Shown here piece after piece: positions 34,901 through 43,982 of a stretch of DNA of 64,000 nt. Both the position numbers and the translations under genes were made by a program. Numbering within the stretch: position 1 is the stretch's first letter; each line of letters opens with the position of its first letter. The stretch comes from Negativicutes bacterium (GTDB lineage Bacteria > Bacillota > Negativicutes > Anaeromusales > Anaeromusaceae). The stretch lies in assembly GCA_009929485.1 (NCBI GenBank), contig SAAJ01000010.1, forward strand, positions 20,904 to 84,903, read 5' to 3'. The notes below the pieces were generated by a model. The model saw only the letters and a list, made by a program, of their open reading frames with translations, was not told the DNA's origin and ran no database searches.

Positions 34901-35788
34901 ATGGAGAATTATGTGCAGCATTTCATTTCGTATTTAGCGAGCGAACGGGGGTTGGCCCAAAATACGCTGGAATCCTACGGCAGGGATTTACGGTACTTCC
35001 AACAGTATTTAGAAAACAACCGGCTTACCTTCGCCACTGGCTCCACAAACGAAATTATCCGCACCTACCTGGATGAACTCAAAAAACAGGGGAAGGCTGT
35101 TTCTACAATTTCTCGCAATTTAGCTGCACTCAAATCCTTTTACCAATATCTGCTGAAGGAACAGCATCTAGATGCGGATCCGGCATCGAAAATTGAATCG
35201 CCTAAGTTGGAAAAAAAGCTTCCTCAAGTACTCAGCGTACAACAGGTGGAATTGCTGTTGAAACAGCCTAATATCAATTTGCCCGCTGGTTTGCGCGATA
35301 AAGCCATGTTAGAACTGCTTTACGCCACAGGCATTCGGGTATCAGAATTGATAACTATCAATGTAAATGATGTAAATTTGGAACTTGGCTATATTAAATG
35401 CTTTGGCCGAGGCGCCAAAGAGCGTGTTGTGCCGCTGGGTTCTATCGCCTCCAAGTGCGTAACTCAGTATTTGCGTAAAGGTCGTACGGCGTTGGTACGA
35501 AGCAAACAAGAAGAAGCTATGTTTGTCAACCACCATGGCCGACGCTTAACGCGGCAGGGCTTTTGGAAAATCATTAAAAAATACGCCTTAGAGGCTCAGA
35601 TTGACCAAAAAATCACGCCTCATACGCTGCGCCACTCTTTTGCTACTCATTTGCTGGAAAACGGCGCAGATTTGCGTTCGGTTCAGGAAATGCTGGGGCA
35701 TGCGGATATCTCTACTACGCAGATTTATACACATGTCACTAAAAATCGTCTTAAAGAGGTTTATGACAAGGCCCACCCGCGGGCTTGA
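34901..35788 (+). CDS. xerD: Tyrosine recombinase XerD
   Basis: 295 residues. N-terminal SAM-like core-binding domain and C-terminal catalytic domain with the RHRHY set: Arg146, His241, Arg244, His267 and Tyr276 (HTLRHSFATHLL; GHADISTTQIYTHV). The length and sequence fit chromosomal XerD, which resolves chromosome dimers at dif with XerC. In-frame GTG codons at 34892 and 34895 are upstream; ATG at 34901 has the better distance from AAAAGGG. xerD upstream of deoB-pdp is a common Firmicute arrangement. Confidence 0.92.
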   Translation: MENYVQHFISYLASERGLAQNTLESYGRDLRYFQQYLENNRLTFATGSTNEIIRTYLDELKKQGKAVSTISRNLAALKSFYQYLLKEQHLDADPASKIESPKLEKKLPQVLSVQQVELLLKQPNINLPAGLRDKAMLELLYATGIRVSELITINVNDVNLELGYIKCFGRGAKERVVPLGSIASKCVTQYLRKGRTALVRSKQEEAMFVNHHGRRLTRQGFWKIIKKYALEAQIDQKITPHTLRHSFATHLLENGADLRSVQEMLGHADISTTQIYTHVTKNRLKEVYDKAHPRA

Positions 35789-35817
35789 AAAAGAGTCGCG
35801 CTAAAAACGCAGCTAGG

Positions 35818-35867
35818 CAGGGCCGACGCAGACTGTTTGTCAGTTTGCCAAGGCTCTGTCCTGTTTT
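35818..35867 (+). terminator. Probable terminator after xerD
   Basis: CAGGGCC / GGCTCTG (one G-U pair) with an inner GCA.ACTG / CAGT.TGC stem, followed by TCCTGTTTT. Confidence 0.5.
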
Positions 35868-35888
35868 ATGACATAAGGAGGAACAAGC

Positions 35889-37076
35889 ATGTTTCGACGT
35901 ATATTTTTGGTAGTTCTCGATAGTGTCGGTATTGGCGCGCTTCCTGATGCGCCTCGTTACGGCGATGCGGGAGCCCATACCTTGGGACATGTCGCCGCAG
36001 CGGCAAAAGGACTGCATTTGCCGCAACTGCAACGACTTGGCCTGGGACTGATTGATAAATTGCAGGGAATTCCTCCCTGCGATCATCCATTGGCGTCCTA
36101 CGGAAAAATGGCCGAACGCTCCGTTAACAAGGACACTACGAGCGGTCATTGGGAATTGGCAGGCACTCCTGTAATGGAAGCGTTTCCCGTTTACCCGCAA
36201 GGCTTTCCAGAAGAAATTACCGAGCCTTTCTGTCAGCATATCGGCCGCGGCATTTTAGGAAACAAAGCGGCTTCCGGTACGGTAATCATTGAAGAATTGG
36301 GCGAAGAGCATCTGCGCACAGGCTTTCCTATTGTCTACACTTCCGCAGACAGCGTGTTTCAGATTGCAGCGCACGAAGAAGTAGTGCCGCTGGAGCAACT
36401 ATTTGAATGGTGCCAAATAGCGCGTCAAGAGATTTTGACAGGAAAGCACGCCGTAGGGCGGGTTATTGCCAGACCTTTTATTGGAACTCCCGGACAGTTT
36501 TCTCGTACGCCTCACAGGCATGATTACAGTCTGCCTATGCCGCAGCCTAATTTATTCAGCCGTCTGACGGCAGCTGGTTTGACGACTGTAGCGTTGGGGA
36601 AGATCGGAGATATTTACGCTGGTCAAGCCTTCAATTATGCTGAAGGAACGCTTAATAACGAAGATGGCCTGAAAAAATTGCAAACTTGGATTTGCGATCA
36701 TGCCTGGAGCGGAGTGACGGTTCTAAACTTAGTTGATTTTGACATGCTCTATGGACATCGCAATGACGCTAAGGGCTACGCGGCCGCTTTAGAAGCGGTG
36801 GATCACCGCCTGACGGAACTTTTGCCACAGCTTGCCGGAGATGATTTGCTGCTGCTCACGGCGGACCACGGCTGCGATCCGTTGCACCCCGGCACCGATC
36901 ACACGCGCGAATATGTGCCGCTGCTGGCGTATTCTCCGCAGCGTATTGGAACTTCCCTGGGAACCCGCAACACCTTTGCGGACGTATCGGCTACTATTCT
37001 GGAGAATTTCCGTTTAGAGCCCTTAGAAGCGGGGCTTAGCTTTCTTAACTTGCTGCAAGGGAGACATCCTGCATGA
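35889..37076 (+). CDS. deoB: Phosphopentomutase
   Basis: 395 residues. Alkaline-phosphatase-superfamily metal motifs: FLVVLDSVGIGALPDA, NKDTTSGHWELAG, and LTADHGCDPLHPGTDHTRE. It interconverts ribose (or deoxyribose) 1- and 5-phosphates. RBS AAGGAGGAA. It overlaps the pyrimidine nucleoside phosphorylase gene by ATGA, and the two together salvage nucleosides. Confidence 0.96.
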   Translation: MFRRIFLVVLDSVGIGALPDAPRYGDAGAHTLGHVAAAAKGLHLPQLQRLGLGLIDKLQGIPPCDHPLASYGKMAERSVNKDTTSGHWELAGTPVMEAFPVYPQGFPEEITEPFCQHIGRGILGNKAASGTVIIEELGEEHLRTGFPIVYTSADSVFQIAAHEEVVPLEQLFEWCQIARQEILTGKHAVGRVIARPFIGTPGQFSRTPHRHDYSLPMPQPNLFSRLTAAGLTTVALGKIGDIYAGQAFNYAEGTLNNEDGLKKLQTWICDHAWSGVTVLNLVDFDMLYGHRNDAKGYAAALEAVDHRLTELLPQLAGDDLLLLTADHGCDPLHPGTDHTREYVPLLAYSPQRIGTSLGTRNTFADVSATILENFRLEPLEAGLSFLNLLQGRHPA

Positions 37077-38404
37077 AATCAATGACACAGCTGATCACCG
37101 ACAAAAAAGCAGGTCTGGCGCACACGGAGAAAGAAGTGCAATGGCTTGTGGAGAACTACACAAACGACCACATTCCGGACTATCAAATGTCAGCCTGGTT
37201 AATGGCGGTTTGTTGGCAGGGGATGACTTTTGACGAAACAAAAGCGCTTACTTTAGCTATGATGCGCTCCGGGACCTGTCTGCAGTTGCACAGTGTAGGC
37301 AGACCTCTGATAGATAAGCACAGTACCGGCGGCGTGGCCGATACGACCACACTGGTGCTCGCGCCCCTATTGGCAGCAGCCGGCGCTGGGGTTGCGAAAA
37401 TGTCGGGCAGAGGACTTGGCTTTACCGGCGGCACCATTGATAAACTGGAATCCATTCCTGGCTTTAGCGCCACTTTACAAGAAGAGCAGTTTCTGGCGCT
37501 TTTGCAAAAGCAAGGGCTGGCGTTAACCGCGCAAAGCGCCTCCATTGCGCCGGCAGACGGAAAAATGTACGCCCTGCGGGATGTTACGGCTACTGTTGAC
37601 AGCCTGCCGCTCATTGCCGCTTCGGTTATGAGTAAAAAATTGGCCGCTGGCGCTGAGCATATCTTACTGGATGTCAAAGTAGGCCAGGGAGCATTCATGC
37701 AAACCAAAGAAGCCGCTGTTGAATTGGCGCGTTACATGGTAGCCATTGGCCTAGGCGCGGGACGCAATGTGAAAGCGGTCCTTACCTCCATGGAGCAGCC
37801 TCTGGGCTTAGCAGTCGGCAATGCCTTAGAAGTTGCGGAAGCCATTGAAATTTTACGCGGCCGAGGGCCGTTGCGCTTGCGCCAGGTATGCTTGCGCCTG
37901 GCGGCGGAAGCGCTCTGCTTGGCAGGAATGGCGAAAACGCAGGACGAGGCAGATTTACAGCTCGCAGCGTTGTTGGATTCGGGCAAGGCGTTGGAATGCT
38001 TTCGCCAGTGGATTCTTTCTCAAGGCGGCGCAGATATTGTTGCCACCCCAACGCTGCTGCCGCGGGCGGCCTTAGAGGAAGAACTGCTCAGCCCCTATTC
38101 CGGCTATGTACAGCAGATTCAAGCCCGCATCATCGGCGAAGCCTCTGTAGCCTTAGGGGCGGGACGCCGTTATAAAGGAGAAACGTTGGATTTGGCTGCA
38201 GGCCTTGTTCTGGCATGCGAGCAGGGAGATTTCGTGCAAAAAGGGCAGAAGCTTGCCACGCTGCATGCCGCTTCCGCCGAAAAAATGGCAGCAGCCAAGA
38301 ATATGCTTTCCACAGCCTTTGTGCTGAGCGAAACGCCGCCTCTTTCTTATCCTGATGTGCTGGGCTGGGTTGATGCTGACGGTTTTCATGCAGAAGCCGA
38401 GTAA
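37073..38404 (+). CDS. pdp: Pyrimidine-nucleoside phosphorylase
   Basis: 443 residues. Thymidine/pyrimidine phosphorylase signatures: DKHSTGGVADTTTLVLAPL, KMSGRGLGFTGGTIDKLES and a C-terminal alpha/beta domain (GRRYKGETLDLAAGLVL). It releases ribose 1-phosphate from uridine/thymidine, which DeoB converts to the 5-phosphate. Four-base overlap with deoB. Confidence 0.95.
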   Translation: MKSMTQLITDKKAGLAHTEKEVQWLVENYTNDHIPDYQMSAWLMAVCWQGMTFDETKALTLAMMRSGTCLQLHSVGRPLIDKHSTGGVADTTTLVLAPLLAAAGAGVAKMSGRGLGFTGGTIDKLESIPGFSATLQEEQFLALLQKQGLALTAQSASIAPADGKMYALRDVTATVDSLPLIAASVMSKKLAAGAEHILLDVKVGQGAFMQTKEAAVELARYMVAIGLGAGRNVKAVLTSMEQPLGLAVGNALEVAEAIEILRGRGPLRLRQVCLRLAAEALCLAGMAKTQDEADLQLAALLDSGKALECFRQWILSQGGADIVATPTLLPRAALEEELLSPYSGYVQQIQARIIGEASVALGAGRRYKGETLDLAAGLVLACEQGDFVQKGQKLATLHAASAEKMAAAKNMLSTAFVLSETPPLSYPDVLGWVDADGFHAEAE

Positions 38405-38421
38405 GGGCCCCTTTTTCGTAG

Positions 38422-38451
38422 TTGGACGTAGTTCTGGCTTTATGGTAAAAT
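38422..38451 (+). promoter_or_regulatory. Possible promoter of the TagA/WecG gene
   Basis: TTGGAC at 38422-38427, 18-base spacer, TAAAAT at 38446-38451. Confidence 0.35.
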
Positions 38452-38482
38452 GAATACGAATTTTTGAAACTACGAGGACGCT

Positions 38483-39223
38483 ATGAAGCAAGAACGAAGT
38501 TGTATTACCATATTGGATATTCCCATTGACCGGTTGGATATGAATCAAGCTGCTCAGCAGGTGCAGAAGTTTACAGAAGAGAAAGATTCCTTTCATTTGG
38601 TAGCTACCGCCAATGCGGAAATGATCATGCAGGCGCAAGACGATCTTGAATTAAAAGAAATTCTCTGTTCCGCCGCGTTAGTCGTGCCGGACGGAGCGGG
38701 CGTGGTTTGGGCTGCTAGACATTATAATACGCCTTTAAAAGAACGGGTTGCCGGCTTTGATCTGGCGCAGAGGCTCTTAAGTGACGGCGTAAAGCAGGAG
38801 TATGGCTTCTTTTTTCTTGGTGCGGCTCCGGGAATAGCGGAAGCAGCTGCCGCCAGCGCCAGGAAAACGCATCCGAACCTGCGCATTCTCGGCTGCCGGG
38901 ACGGATTTTTTAAAGAAGAAGATGAAGCAAAGCTGATCGAAGACATTAATGCCTCCGGCGCTACTATTCTTTTTGTAGCTTTGGGGGTGCCCCGCCAGGA
39001 GAAATGGCTGCGCCGTCATGCTGCGCAATTGCGCGTACCTGTAGCGATGGGCGTGGGGGGAACCTTTGATGTTATGGCGGGCCAGGTAACCAGGGCGCCG
39101 CAGTGGATGCAAAAAGCAGGCCTGGAGTGGCTGTACCGTCTTTTATGCCAACCAAGCCGTTGCCTGCGAATGCTGGCTTTACCTCGTTTCATTTGGCATG
39201 TTTGCAGTAGGAAAAACAGTTAG
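38483..39223 (+). CDS. WecG/TagA/CpsF family glycosyltransferase (GT26)
   Basis: 246 residues. Family motifs: TANAEMIMQAQDD, VVPDGAGVVWAAR, GVPRQEKWLRRH and GVGGTFDVMAGQ, ending in APQWMQKAGLEWLYRLLCQP and then RCLRM. GT26 enzymes add ManNAc or a related sugar to a lipid-linked GlcNAc at the inner face of the cytoplasmic membrane, for teichoic acid or surface polysaccharide. Sugar and polymer cannot be told from sequence here. Monocistronic-looking between pdp and the psd promoter. Confidence 0.9.
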   Translation: MKQERSCITILDIPIDRLDMNQAAQQVQKFTEEKDSFHLVATANAEMIMQAQDDLELKEILCSAALVVPDGAGVVWAARHYNTPLKERVAGFDLAQRLLSDGVKQEYGFFFLGAAPGIAEAAAASARKTHPNLRILGCRDGFFKEEDEAKLIEDINASGATILFVALGVPRQEKWLRRHAAQLRVPVAMGVGGTFDVMAGQVTRAPQWMQKAGLEWLYRLLCQPSRCLRMLALPRFIWHVCSRKNS

Positions 39224-39249
39224 ACAACCTCGAAGGTATATATTATAAT
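39221..39249 (+). promoter_or_regulatory. Sigma-A promoter of the psd-pssA-GT2 group
   Basis: TAGACA at 39221-39226 (overlapping the preceding stop codon), 17-base spacer, TATAAT at 39244-39249. Confidence 0.75.
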
Positions 39250-39326
39250 TATTTGAGAATATGGGCCACTTAAAGAAAGCCCTTTTCTTTTTGCCCCGAC
39301 GAGGGCAGGAGGTGAAACGAAGTATA

Positions 39327-39965
39327 ATGACAACAGGCCTCATTGTAAAAGAGGGGTACCGTTATATTGCCTTTTTATTTCTCCTTACCGTTATGGTTGC
39401 CTTCTTTGCCGAACCGGTATGGAGCATTTTGCCAGGCGTACTGACTTTGTTTGTAACTTTTTTCTTTCGCAACCCGAATCGTGTTATTCCAACTGGGGAT
39501 AATTTGGTGCTTTCCCCAGCCGACGGCAAAGTGATGAGTGTTTGCGAAGTGACTGATGAAGAATTTCTTCATACCCAAGGCACAAAAGTTACGATTTTCC
39601 TTTCCGTCTTTGACGTACATGTCAATCGCAGCCCCATTGGAGGGGAAATCAAGTATCAGCAGTATGTATGCGGTCGCTTCAAACCAGCCTATAAAGCTTC
39701 GGCAGGCTGTGAAAATGAACGCCATGCCATCGGTTTGGATAATGGACGCTTGCAGGTATTGGTCACACAAGTGGCCGGTCTTATTGCACGGCGCATCGTC
39801 TCCTGGGTTACTCTCGGCAGCCAGCTGCATTCCGGCGAATGCTTCGGCATGATTAAATTTGGCTCCTGTACGGAAATCATCATGCCTGCTGCAGTGGAAG
39901 TGCTGGTCAAAAAAGGAGATCGCGTTTATGGCGGCAAGACCATCATAGGGAGGTTACACGAGTGA
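39327..39965 (+). CDS. psd: Phosphatidylserine decarboxylase (short, pyruvoyl type)
   Basis: 212 residues. Two hydrophobic helices near residues 10-45 (YIAFLFLLTVMVAFFAEP), then FFRNPNRVIP, LSPADGKVM, and the cleavage site FGSC where Ser180 would become the pyruvoyl cofactor after self-cleavage at Gly179-Ser180. It decarboxylates phosphatidylserine to phosphatidylethanolamine at the inner membrane. ATG at 39327 follows GCAGGAGGTG. Coupled to pssA by overlap. Confidence 0.93.
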   Translation: MTTGLIVKEGYRYIAFLFLLTVMVAFFAEPVWSILPGVLTLFVTFFFRNPNRVIPTGDNLVLSPADGKVMSVCEVTDEEFLHTQGTKVTIFLSVFDVHVNRSPIGGEIKYQQYVCGRFKPAYKASAGCENERHAIGLDNGRLQVLVTQVAGLIARRIVSWVTLGSQLHSGECFGMIKFGSCTEIIMPAAVEVLVKKGDRVYGGKTIIGRLHE

Positions 39966-40654
39966 AGTATTGGATTCCCAATGCCGTTACAGCCCTCAAC
40001 CTAGTTCTGGGCATGATTTCTCTCGGCTTTACGATGCAGGGAGATTTCGTACCGGCTGGTTTTTTTATCGTCGCCGCTATGATTGCGGACGGTTTGGATG
40101 GCAGGGTGGCACGGGCGCTTGGAGTCAGCAGCGAGTTTGGCAAGGAACTTGATTCGCTTTGCGATCTGGTTTCTTTTGGCGTTGCTCCGGCATTGCTGGC
40201 CTATCAGTTTGCGCTAAAGGAGTTTGGCTGGATTGGGTTTTCTGTTGCGATCTTCTTTGCTTTATGCGGCGCTTTACGCCTGGCGCGTTTCAACGTAAAC
40301 ACCACTACGGTCAAAGGGTATTTCATGGGTCTGCCCATTCCGGCAGGCGGCTGCCTGGTAGGTACTTTTGTGGCTCTCGGCTACAAGCCCAGCGGCTGGA
40401 CATTTCCCATTCTGATTGCTATTTTCGCCTATTTAATGGTCAGTTCGGTTCATTACCCTGATTTCAAGGGGAAGGGAAATGAGCAGATTCACGCCATTCC
40501 CGTTATATTGACTGCTGTCATGGCCGGTTATATTCTCTGGCATTCCCTAGAGGCCATTGTTTTTGTCATTTTCTTCTCTTATGCATTTTTTGGCGTGCTA
40601 AATTTTGCCTATGGACTTTTTGGACGCCAACGGATAACAGCAGCAAAGCAATAG
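39962..40654 (+). CDS. pssA: CDP-diacylglycerol-serine O-phosphatidyltransferase
   Basis: 230 residues, about seven hydrophobic segments. CDP-alcohol phosphotransferase motif in MIADGLDGRVARALG, then SSEFGKELDSLCDLVS, with the spaced aspartates. It makes phosphatidylserine, the substrate of the upstream Psd, so the pair supplies phosphatidylethanolamine, as expected for a two-membrane envelope. GTG start; four-base overlap with psd. Confidence 0.94.
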   Translation: MKYWIPNAVTALNLVLGMISLGFTMQGDFVPAGFFIVAAMIADGLDGRVARALGVSSEFGKELDSLCDLVSFGVAPALLAYQFALKEFGWIGFSVAIFFALCGALRLARFNVNTTTVKGYFMGLPIPAGGCLVGTFVALGYKPSGWTFPILIAIFAYLMVSSVHYPDFKGKGNEQIHAIPVILTAVMAGYILWHSLEAIVFVIFFSYAFFGVLNFAYGLFGRQRITAAKQ

Positions 40655-40700
40655 ACGGACACCATCTTAGAATTTTGGTGTGCGAAAAGGAGCGTCTCCC

Positions 40701-41984
40701 ATGAACTATATAATGGATATTATCATGATCCCCATTCAAGCAATGATTGCTTTTTTCAGCGTGTACTATTTTGTTCTCGCTTGTTTTGGTTTTTGGAAGA
40801 AAAAAGAAAAGAAAAATTTCCAACCGAAACATACTTTTGCCATTGTGGTTTCCGCCCATAATGAGGAATCGGTTATTGGGCAATTAGTAGAAAATTTGCA
40901 TGTCTTGCGCTATCCTAAAGAGCTTTATGACATCTTTATTATCGCAGATAACTGCACAGACGCTACCGCGAAAGTAGCCCGCGAATACGGCGCTATTGTG
41001 CATGAACGCTTTGACAAGGAAATACGTGGCAAAGGCTTTGCCATGGAATGGATGTTCGCGCGGCTTTTTAAGATGAAACGCCAGTATGATGCCGTTGTGG
41101 TTTTTGATGCTGATAATCTGGTGCATCCAAATTTTCTTTTGGAAATGAATAATCGTTTGCAAAAAGGGGAGACCGTTATCCAGGGTTACATGGATGCAAA
41201 AAACCCCACAGATACCTGGATTTCCGGAACCTTTGCCATTGCCTTCTGGCTGATCGATCATATTTGGCATTTAGCCAAGTATAATATTGGTTTATCCAGT
41301 GTTCTAGGCGGCACGGGCATGTGCATTTCCACTAGTGTCCTGCGCCGTTTCGGCTGGGGCGCTACCTGTCTGACGGAAGACATGGAGTTTACCATGAAGG
41401 TCTTATTGAAAGGCATTCGTACTACCTGGGCCCATGATGCCATTGTTTACGATGAAAAACCGCTAACGTTCAAGCAGGCTTGGAATCAGCGCAAACGCTG
41501 GGCACAGGGACATTTCGACATTGCCGGACGCTATATTCCCACCATGATTAAGGAGGGCATCCGCCGCCGCGATATTCGTCTGTTGGACGGAGTGCTGCAC
41601 TTGGTACAGCCGCACTTTTTGCTGATGTCTACATTCTTCGTTATTGCCAGTTATGCTGGTGCGGTTTATCCTTTTTACACGAATATTTTAGAGCGAGTTT
41701 TACCTCTTGAAGTTTGGACTATTCTCGCTTTTGGCCAATATATTTTCCCTGTCATTATTTTGGCCAAGATTCGAGCAAATTGGAAGTGCTGGCTGTATCT
41801 GCTGATGTATCCTGTCTTTGTCTACAGTTGGATTCCCATCACCTTCCTGGGCTTTTTGCATCGGCACGAGCGCGTTTGGAGTCATACGCAGCATACCCGT
41901 GCACTTAGCTATCAGGACATGCTGATGAAAGCCAATGATGAATTCGCTAACGAGCCGGTATTCAGCAAACAAGCAGCGAAATAA
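40701..41984 (+). CDS. Membrane glycosyltransferase family 2
   Basis: 427 residues. One N-terminal membrane helix (about 8-28), a cytosolic GT-A domain (FAIVVSAHNEESVIGQLV; VVVFDADNLVHP as DxD; TEDMEFTMKVLL; NQRKRWAQGHFD as the QxxRW-like processivity motif) and three C-terminal helices. This resembles BcsA/IcaA-like or lipid-linked sugar transferases; the product is unknown. It follows psd-pssA after 46 bases, inviting a link to membrane lipid or surface glycan, but that is only context. AAAAGGAG supports ATG 40701 over GTG 40680. Confidence 0.88.
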   Translation: MNYIMDIIMIPIQAMIAFFSVYYFVLACFGFWKKKEKKNFQPKHTFAIVVSAHNEESVIGQLVENLHVLRYPKELYDIFIIADNCTDATAKVAREYGAIVHERFDKEIRGKGFAMEWMFARLFKMKRQYDAVVVFDADNLVHPNFLLEMNNRLQKGETVIQGYMDAKNPTDTWISGTFAIAFWLIDHIWHLAKYNIGLSSVLGGTGMCISTSVLRRFGWGATCLTEDMEFTMKVLLKGIRTTWAHDAIVYDEKPLTFKQAWNQRKRWAQGHFDIAGRYIPTMIKEGIRRRDIRLLDGVLHLVQPHFLLMSTFFVIASYAGAVYPFYTNILERVLPLEVWTILAFGQYIFPVIILAKIRANWKCWLYLLMYPVFVYSWIPITFLGFLHRHERVWSHTQHTRALSYQDMLMKANDEFANEPVFSKQAAK

Positions 41985-41987
41985 TTC

Positions 41988-42018
41988 AAAAAGAGGTGAG
42001 TCTAACTCACCTCTTTTT
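41988..42018 (+). terminator. Terminator after the GT2 gene
   Basis: AAAGAGGTGAGT / ACTCACCTCTTT perfect stem with CTA loop and TTTTT. Confidence 0.9.
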
Positions 42019-42063
42019 CTCCATTTCAACAACACAATCTCTTAGAAAAGAAAGGAAAATAGT

Positions 42064-42450
42064 ATGTATGACTTAACGATAAGCCTCGATTTTGAAGCCG
42101 CGCATTGTATTCGCGAGTACCCCGGAAAGTGCCGTCGTCTGCACGGCCACAACTGGCGTGTTGAGGTTAGCGTCTGCGGTGAGACCTTAAATGAACTGGG
42201 CATGCTTGTCGATTTTCATGATCTTAAGGACGCTGCCAAAGGGGTTCTTAATGAACTGGATCATCATTATTTGAATGAATTGGAAGCTTTCAGCCAGTTG
42301 AATCCTACAGCGGAAAATTTGGCTCGTTATGTTTATGAAAAACTAGAACAATTGCCCCTGCTGCGTCAGGGGGATGTGTTTCTGACGCAGGTAAAAGTTT
42401 GGGAATCGCTTCATTCCGCTGTAGCTTATACTAAGGCACGGGCAAACTGA
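42064..42450 (+). CDS. queD: 6-carboxytetrahydropterin synthase QueD
   Basis: 128 residues. Zinc ligands His14, His27 and His29 (EAAHC; RLHGHNW), catalytic Cys23 in GKCRR, and the later LDHHYLN and VKVWESLHSAV. QueD converts dihydroneopterin triphosphate to carboxytetrahydropterin for 7-deazaguanine (queuosine) synthesis. No queC/queE/queF lies nearby, so the rest of the pathway must be elsewhere. RBS AAAGGAAAA. Confidence 0.92.
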   Translation: MYDLTISLDFEAAHCIREYPGKCRRLHGHNWRVEVSVCGETLNELGMLVDFHDLKDAAKGVLNELDHHYLNELEAFSQLNPTAENLARYVYEKLEQLPLLRQGDVFLTQVKVWESLHSAVAYTKARAN

Positions 42451-42466
42451 TAGGAGGCGCCTCTCT

Positions 42467-43231
42467 ATGCGTATATTACTGACAAACGACGATGGAATTG
42501 ACGCCTCCGGCATTCGCGCTTTATGGCAAGAGCTTTCTCCTTGGGCGGATGTAATTGTTGCCGCCCCGGACCGAGAGCGAAGCGCTACCAGCCAGGCCAT
42601 TACTGTGACCCATCCCATTCGCGTGGATCGCCATGTTGTAAAAGAAGACGGCATTAAAGCCTGGCGAATCGGGGGTACGCCTACAGATTGTGTGAAAATT
42701 GCACTGGAAGCGCTCCTTAGCGAGACACCGGACCTGGTCATTTCCGGTATCAATCACGGCCCTAACTTAGGCACGGATGTGCTTTATTCCGGTACGGTCA
42801 GCGCTGCTATGGAAGGTTCCCTGCATGGTATTCCGTCCTTGGCGGTCTCTCTTAATGCTTGGAGCCATGGCGATTTCAAAAGCGCAGCCAAAATCACGAG
42901 ACGCATTCTGGAAACCATAATTCTACCGCATCAACTGCAGCCTGGAATGCTGCTGAACCTCAACATTCCGGCGCTGCCGGAAGCGGAGCTTAAAGGAGTC
43001 GCTGTTACCAAACTGGGTGTGCGCCAATATACAAATACCTTTGAACGTCGTCTTGATCCCCGCGGACGCATTTACTATTGGATGGGAGGCGAAGTGTTAA
43101 ACGTCAGCAATGACGAGGATAGCGACATCGCTGCCGTTGCCAAAGGATGCGTTTCCATTACTCCCATTTGTCTGGATATGACGGATCACAGCCTTTTGCC
43201 GCTGGTAAAGTCTTGGGCTAAGGAACAGTAA
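42467..43231 (+). CDS. surE: 5'/3'-nucleotidase SurE
   Basis: 254 residues. MRILLTNDDGIDASGIRAL holds the metal-binding Asp8 and Asp9; APDRERSATSQAITVTHPI, SGINHGPNLGTDVLYSGTV and VSLNAW complete the SurE family. It dephosphorylates nucleoside monophosphates. RBS TAGGAGGCG. It starts 16 bases after queD. Confidence 0.95.
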   Translation: MRILLTNDDGIDASGIRALWQELSPWADVIVAAPDRERSATSQAITVTHPIRVDRHVVKEDGIKAWRIGGTPTDCVKIALEALLSETPDLVISGINHGPNLGTDVLYSGTVSAAMEGSLHGIPSLAVSLNAWSHGDFKSAAKITRRILETIILPHQLQPGMLLNLNIPALPEAELKGVAVTKLGVRQYTNTFERRLDPRGRIYYWMGGEVLNVSNDEDSDIAAVAKGCVSITPICLDMTDHSLLPLVKSWAKEQ

Positions 43232-43319
43232 GCAAAAAAGTCCGGCAGGATAAAGAATAAAGAGAAGTGAATTATTGTACAAAGTACGAAATAACCATTT
43301 TGCAAGCAGGAGGATCTTT

Positions 43320-43967
43320 GTGAAATTTGCAGGCATTTTATTTGATCTGGACGGAACGTTAATTAATACTTCACCCTTAATTATTGCGTCTTTTCAGCAT
43401 ACCTTTCAAACCGCTTACGGACGAACGCTGCCGGAAGAGGCCATTTCACGGTATTTTGGCGAACCCTTACGTACGGCCATGGAGGTTCTGGGAGAACCAG
43501 GAGACGCAGATCACTTGATTGAAATTTATCGCGCTTTTAATCTAGAGCACCATGACCGGCTGGCTGCCTCCTTTGAGGGAGTTGAGCAAGCGTTGCAGAC
43601 TCTTGATAAAGCGGGCGTCGCCATGGGCGTAGTTACTTCTAAAACGGAAAAAACAGCCTGGCGCGGTCTGCGTCTGTTCCATTTAGACGGTTATATCCGG
43701 CATGTAGTGGGCATGGAATCAACACAGCAGCACAAGCCTCACCCGGAACCGGTGGAAAAAGGCTTGTCCCATTTGGGTCTGCCGGCTTCCGCTTGTCTGA
43801 TGGTGGGAGACAGCCCTGCCGATATCGCCAGCGGTCATGCAGCTGGCTTAAAAACAGCTGCCGTTTCCTGGACGCTAGTGCCCTGGGAAAATCTTGCGGC
43901 ATCGAAACCCGATCATGTGTTGCAAACAATAAACGACCTGGTCTTCCTGGTGACGGGAAACCGGTAA
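43320..43967 (+). CDS. HAD-family phosphatase, PpaX/Gph-like
   Basis: 215 residues. HAD motif I DLDGT at 9-13, motif II VVTSKTEKTA, motif III lysine in HKPHPEPV and motif IV VGDSPADI; the alpha-helical C1 cap matches the PpaX/phosphoglycolate phosphatase group. Substrate could be pyrophosphate, phosphoglycolate or a sugar phosphate. In this setting it might dephosphorylate an intermediate of MTA salvage, but nothing in the sequence proves that. GTG at 43320 follows AGGAGGA. Confidence 0.85.
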   Translation: MKFAGILFDLDGTLINTSPLIIASFQHTFQTAYGRTLPEEAISRYFGEPLRTAMEVLGEPGDADHLIEIYRAFNLEHHDRLAASFEGVEQALQTLDKAGVAMGVVTSKTEKTAWRGLRLFHLDGYIRHVVGMESTQQHKPHPEPVEKGLSHLGLPASACLMVGDSPADIASGHAAGLKTAAVSWTLVPWENLAASKPDHVLQTINDLVFLVTGNR

Positions 43968-43982
43968 GTAGGAGGCGTATTC

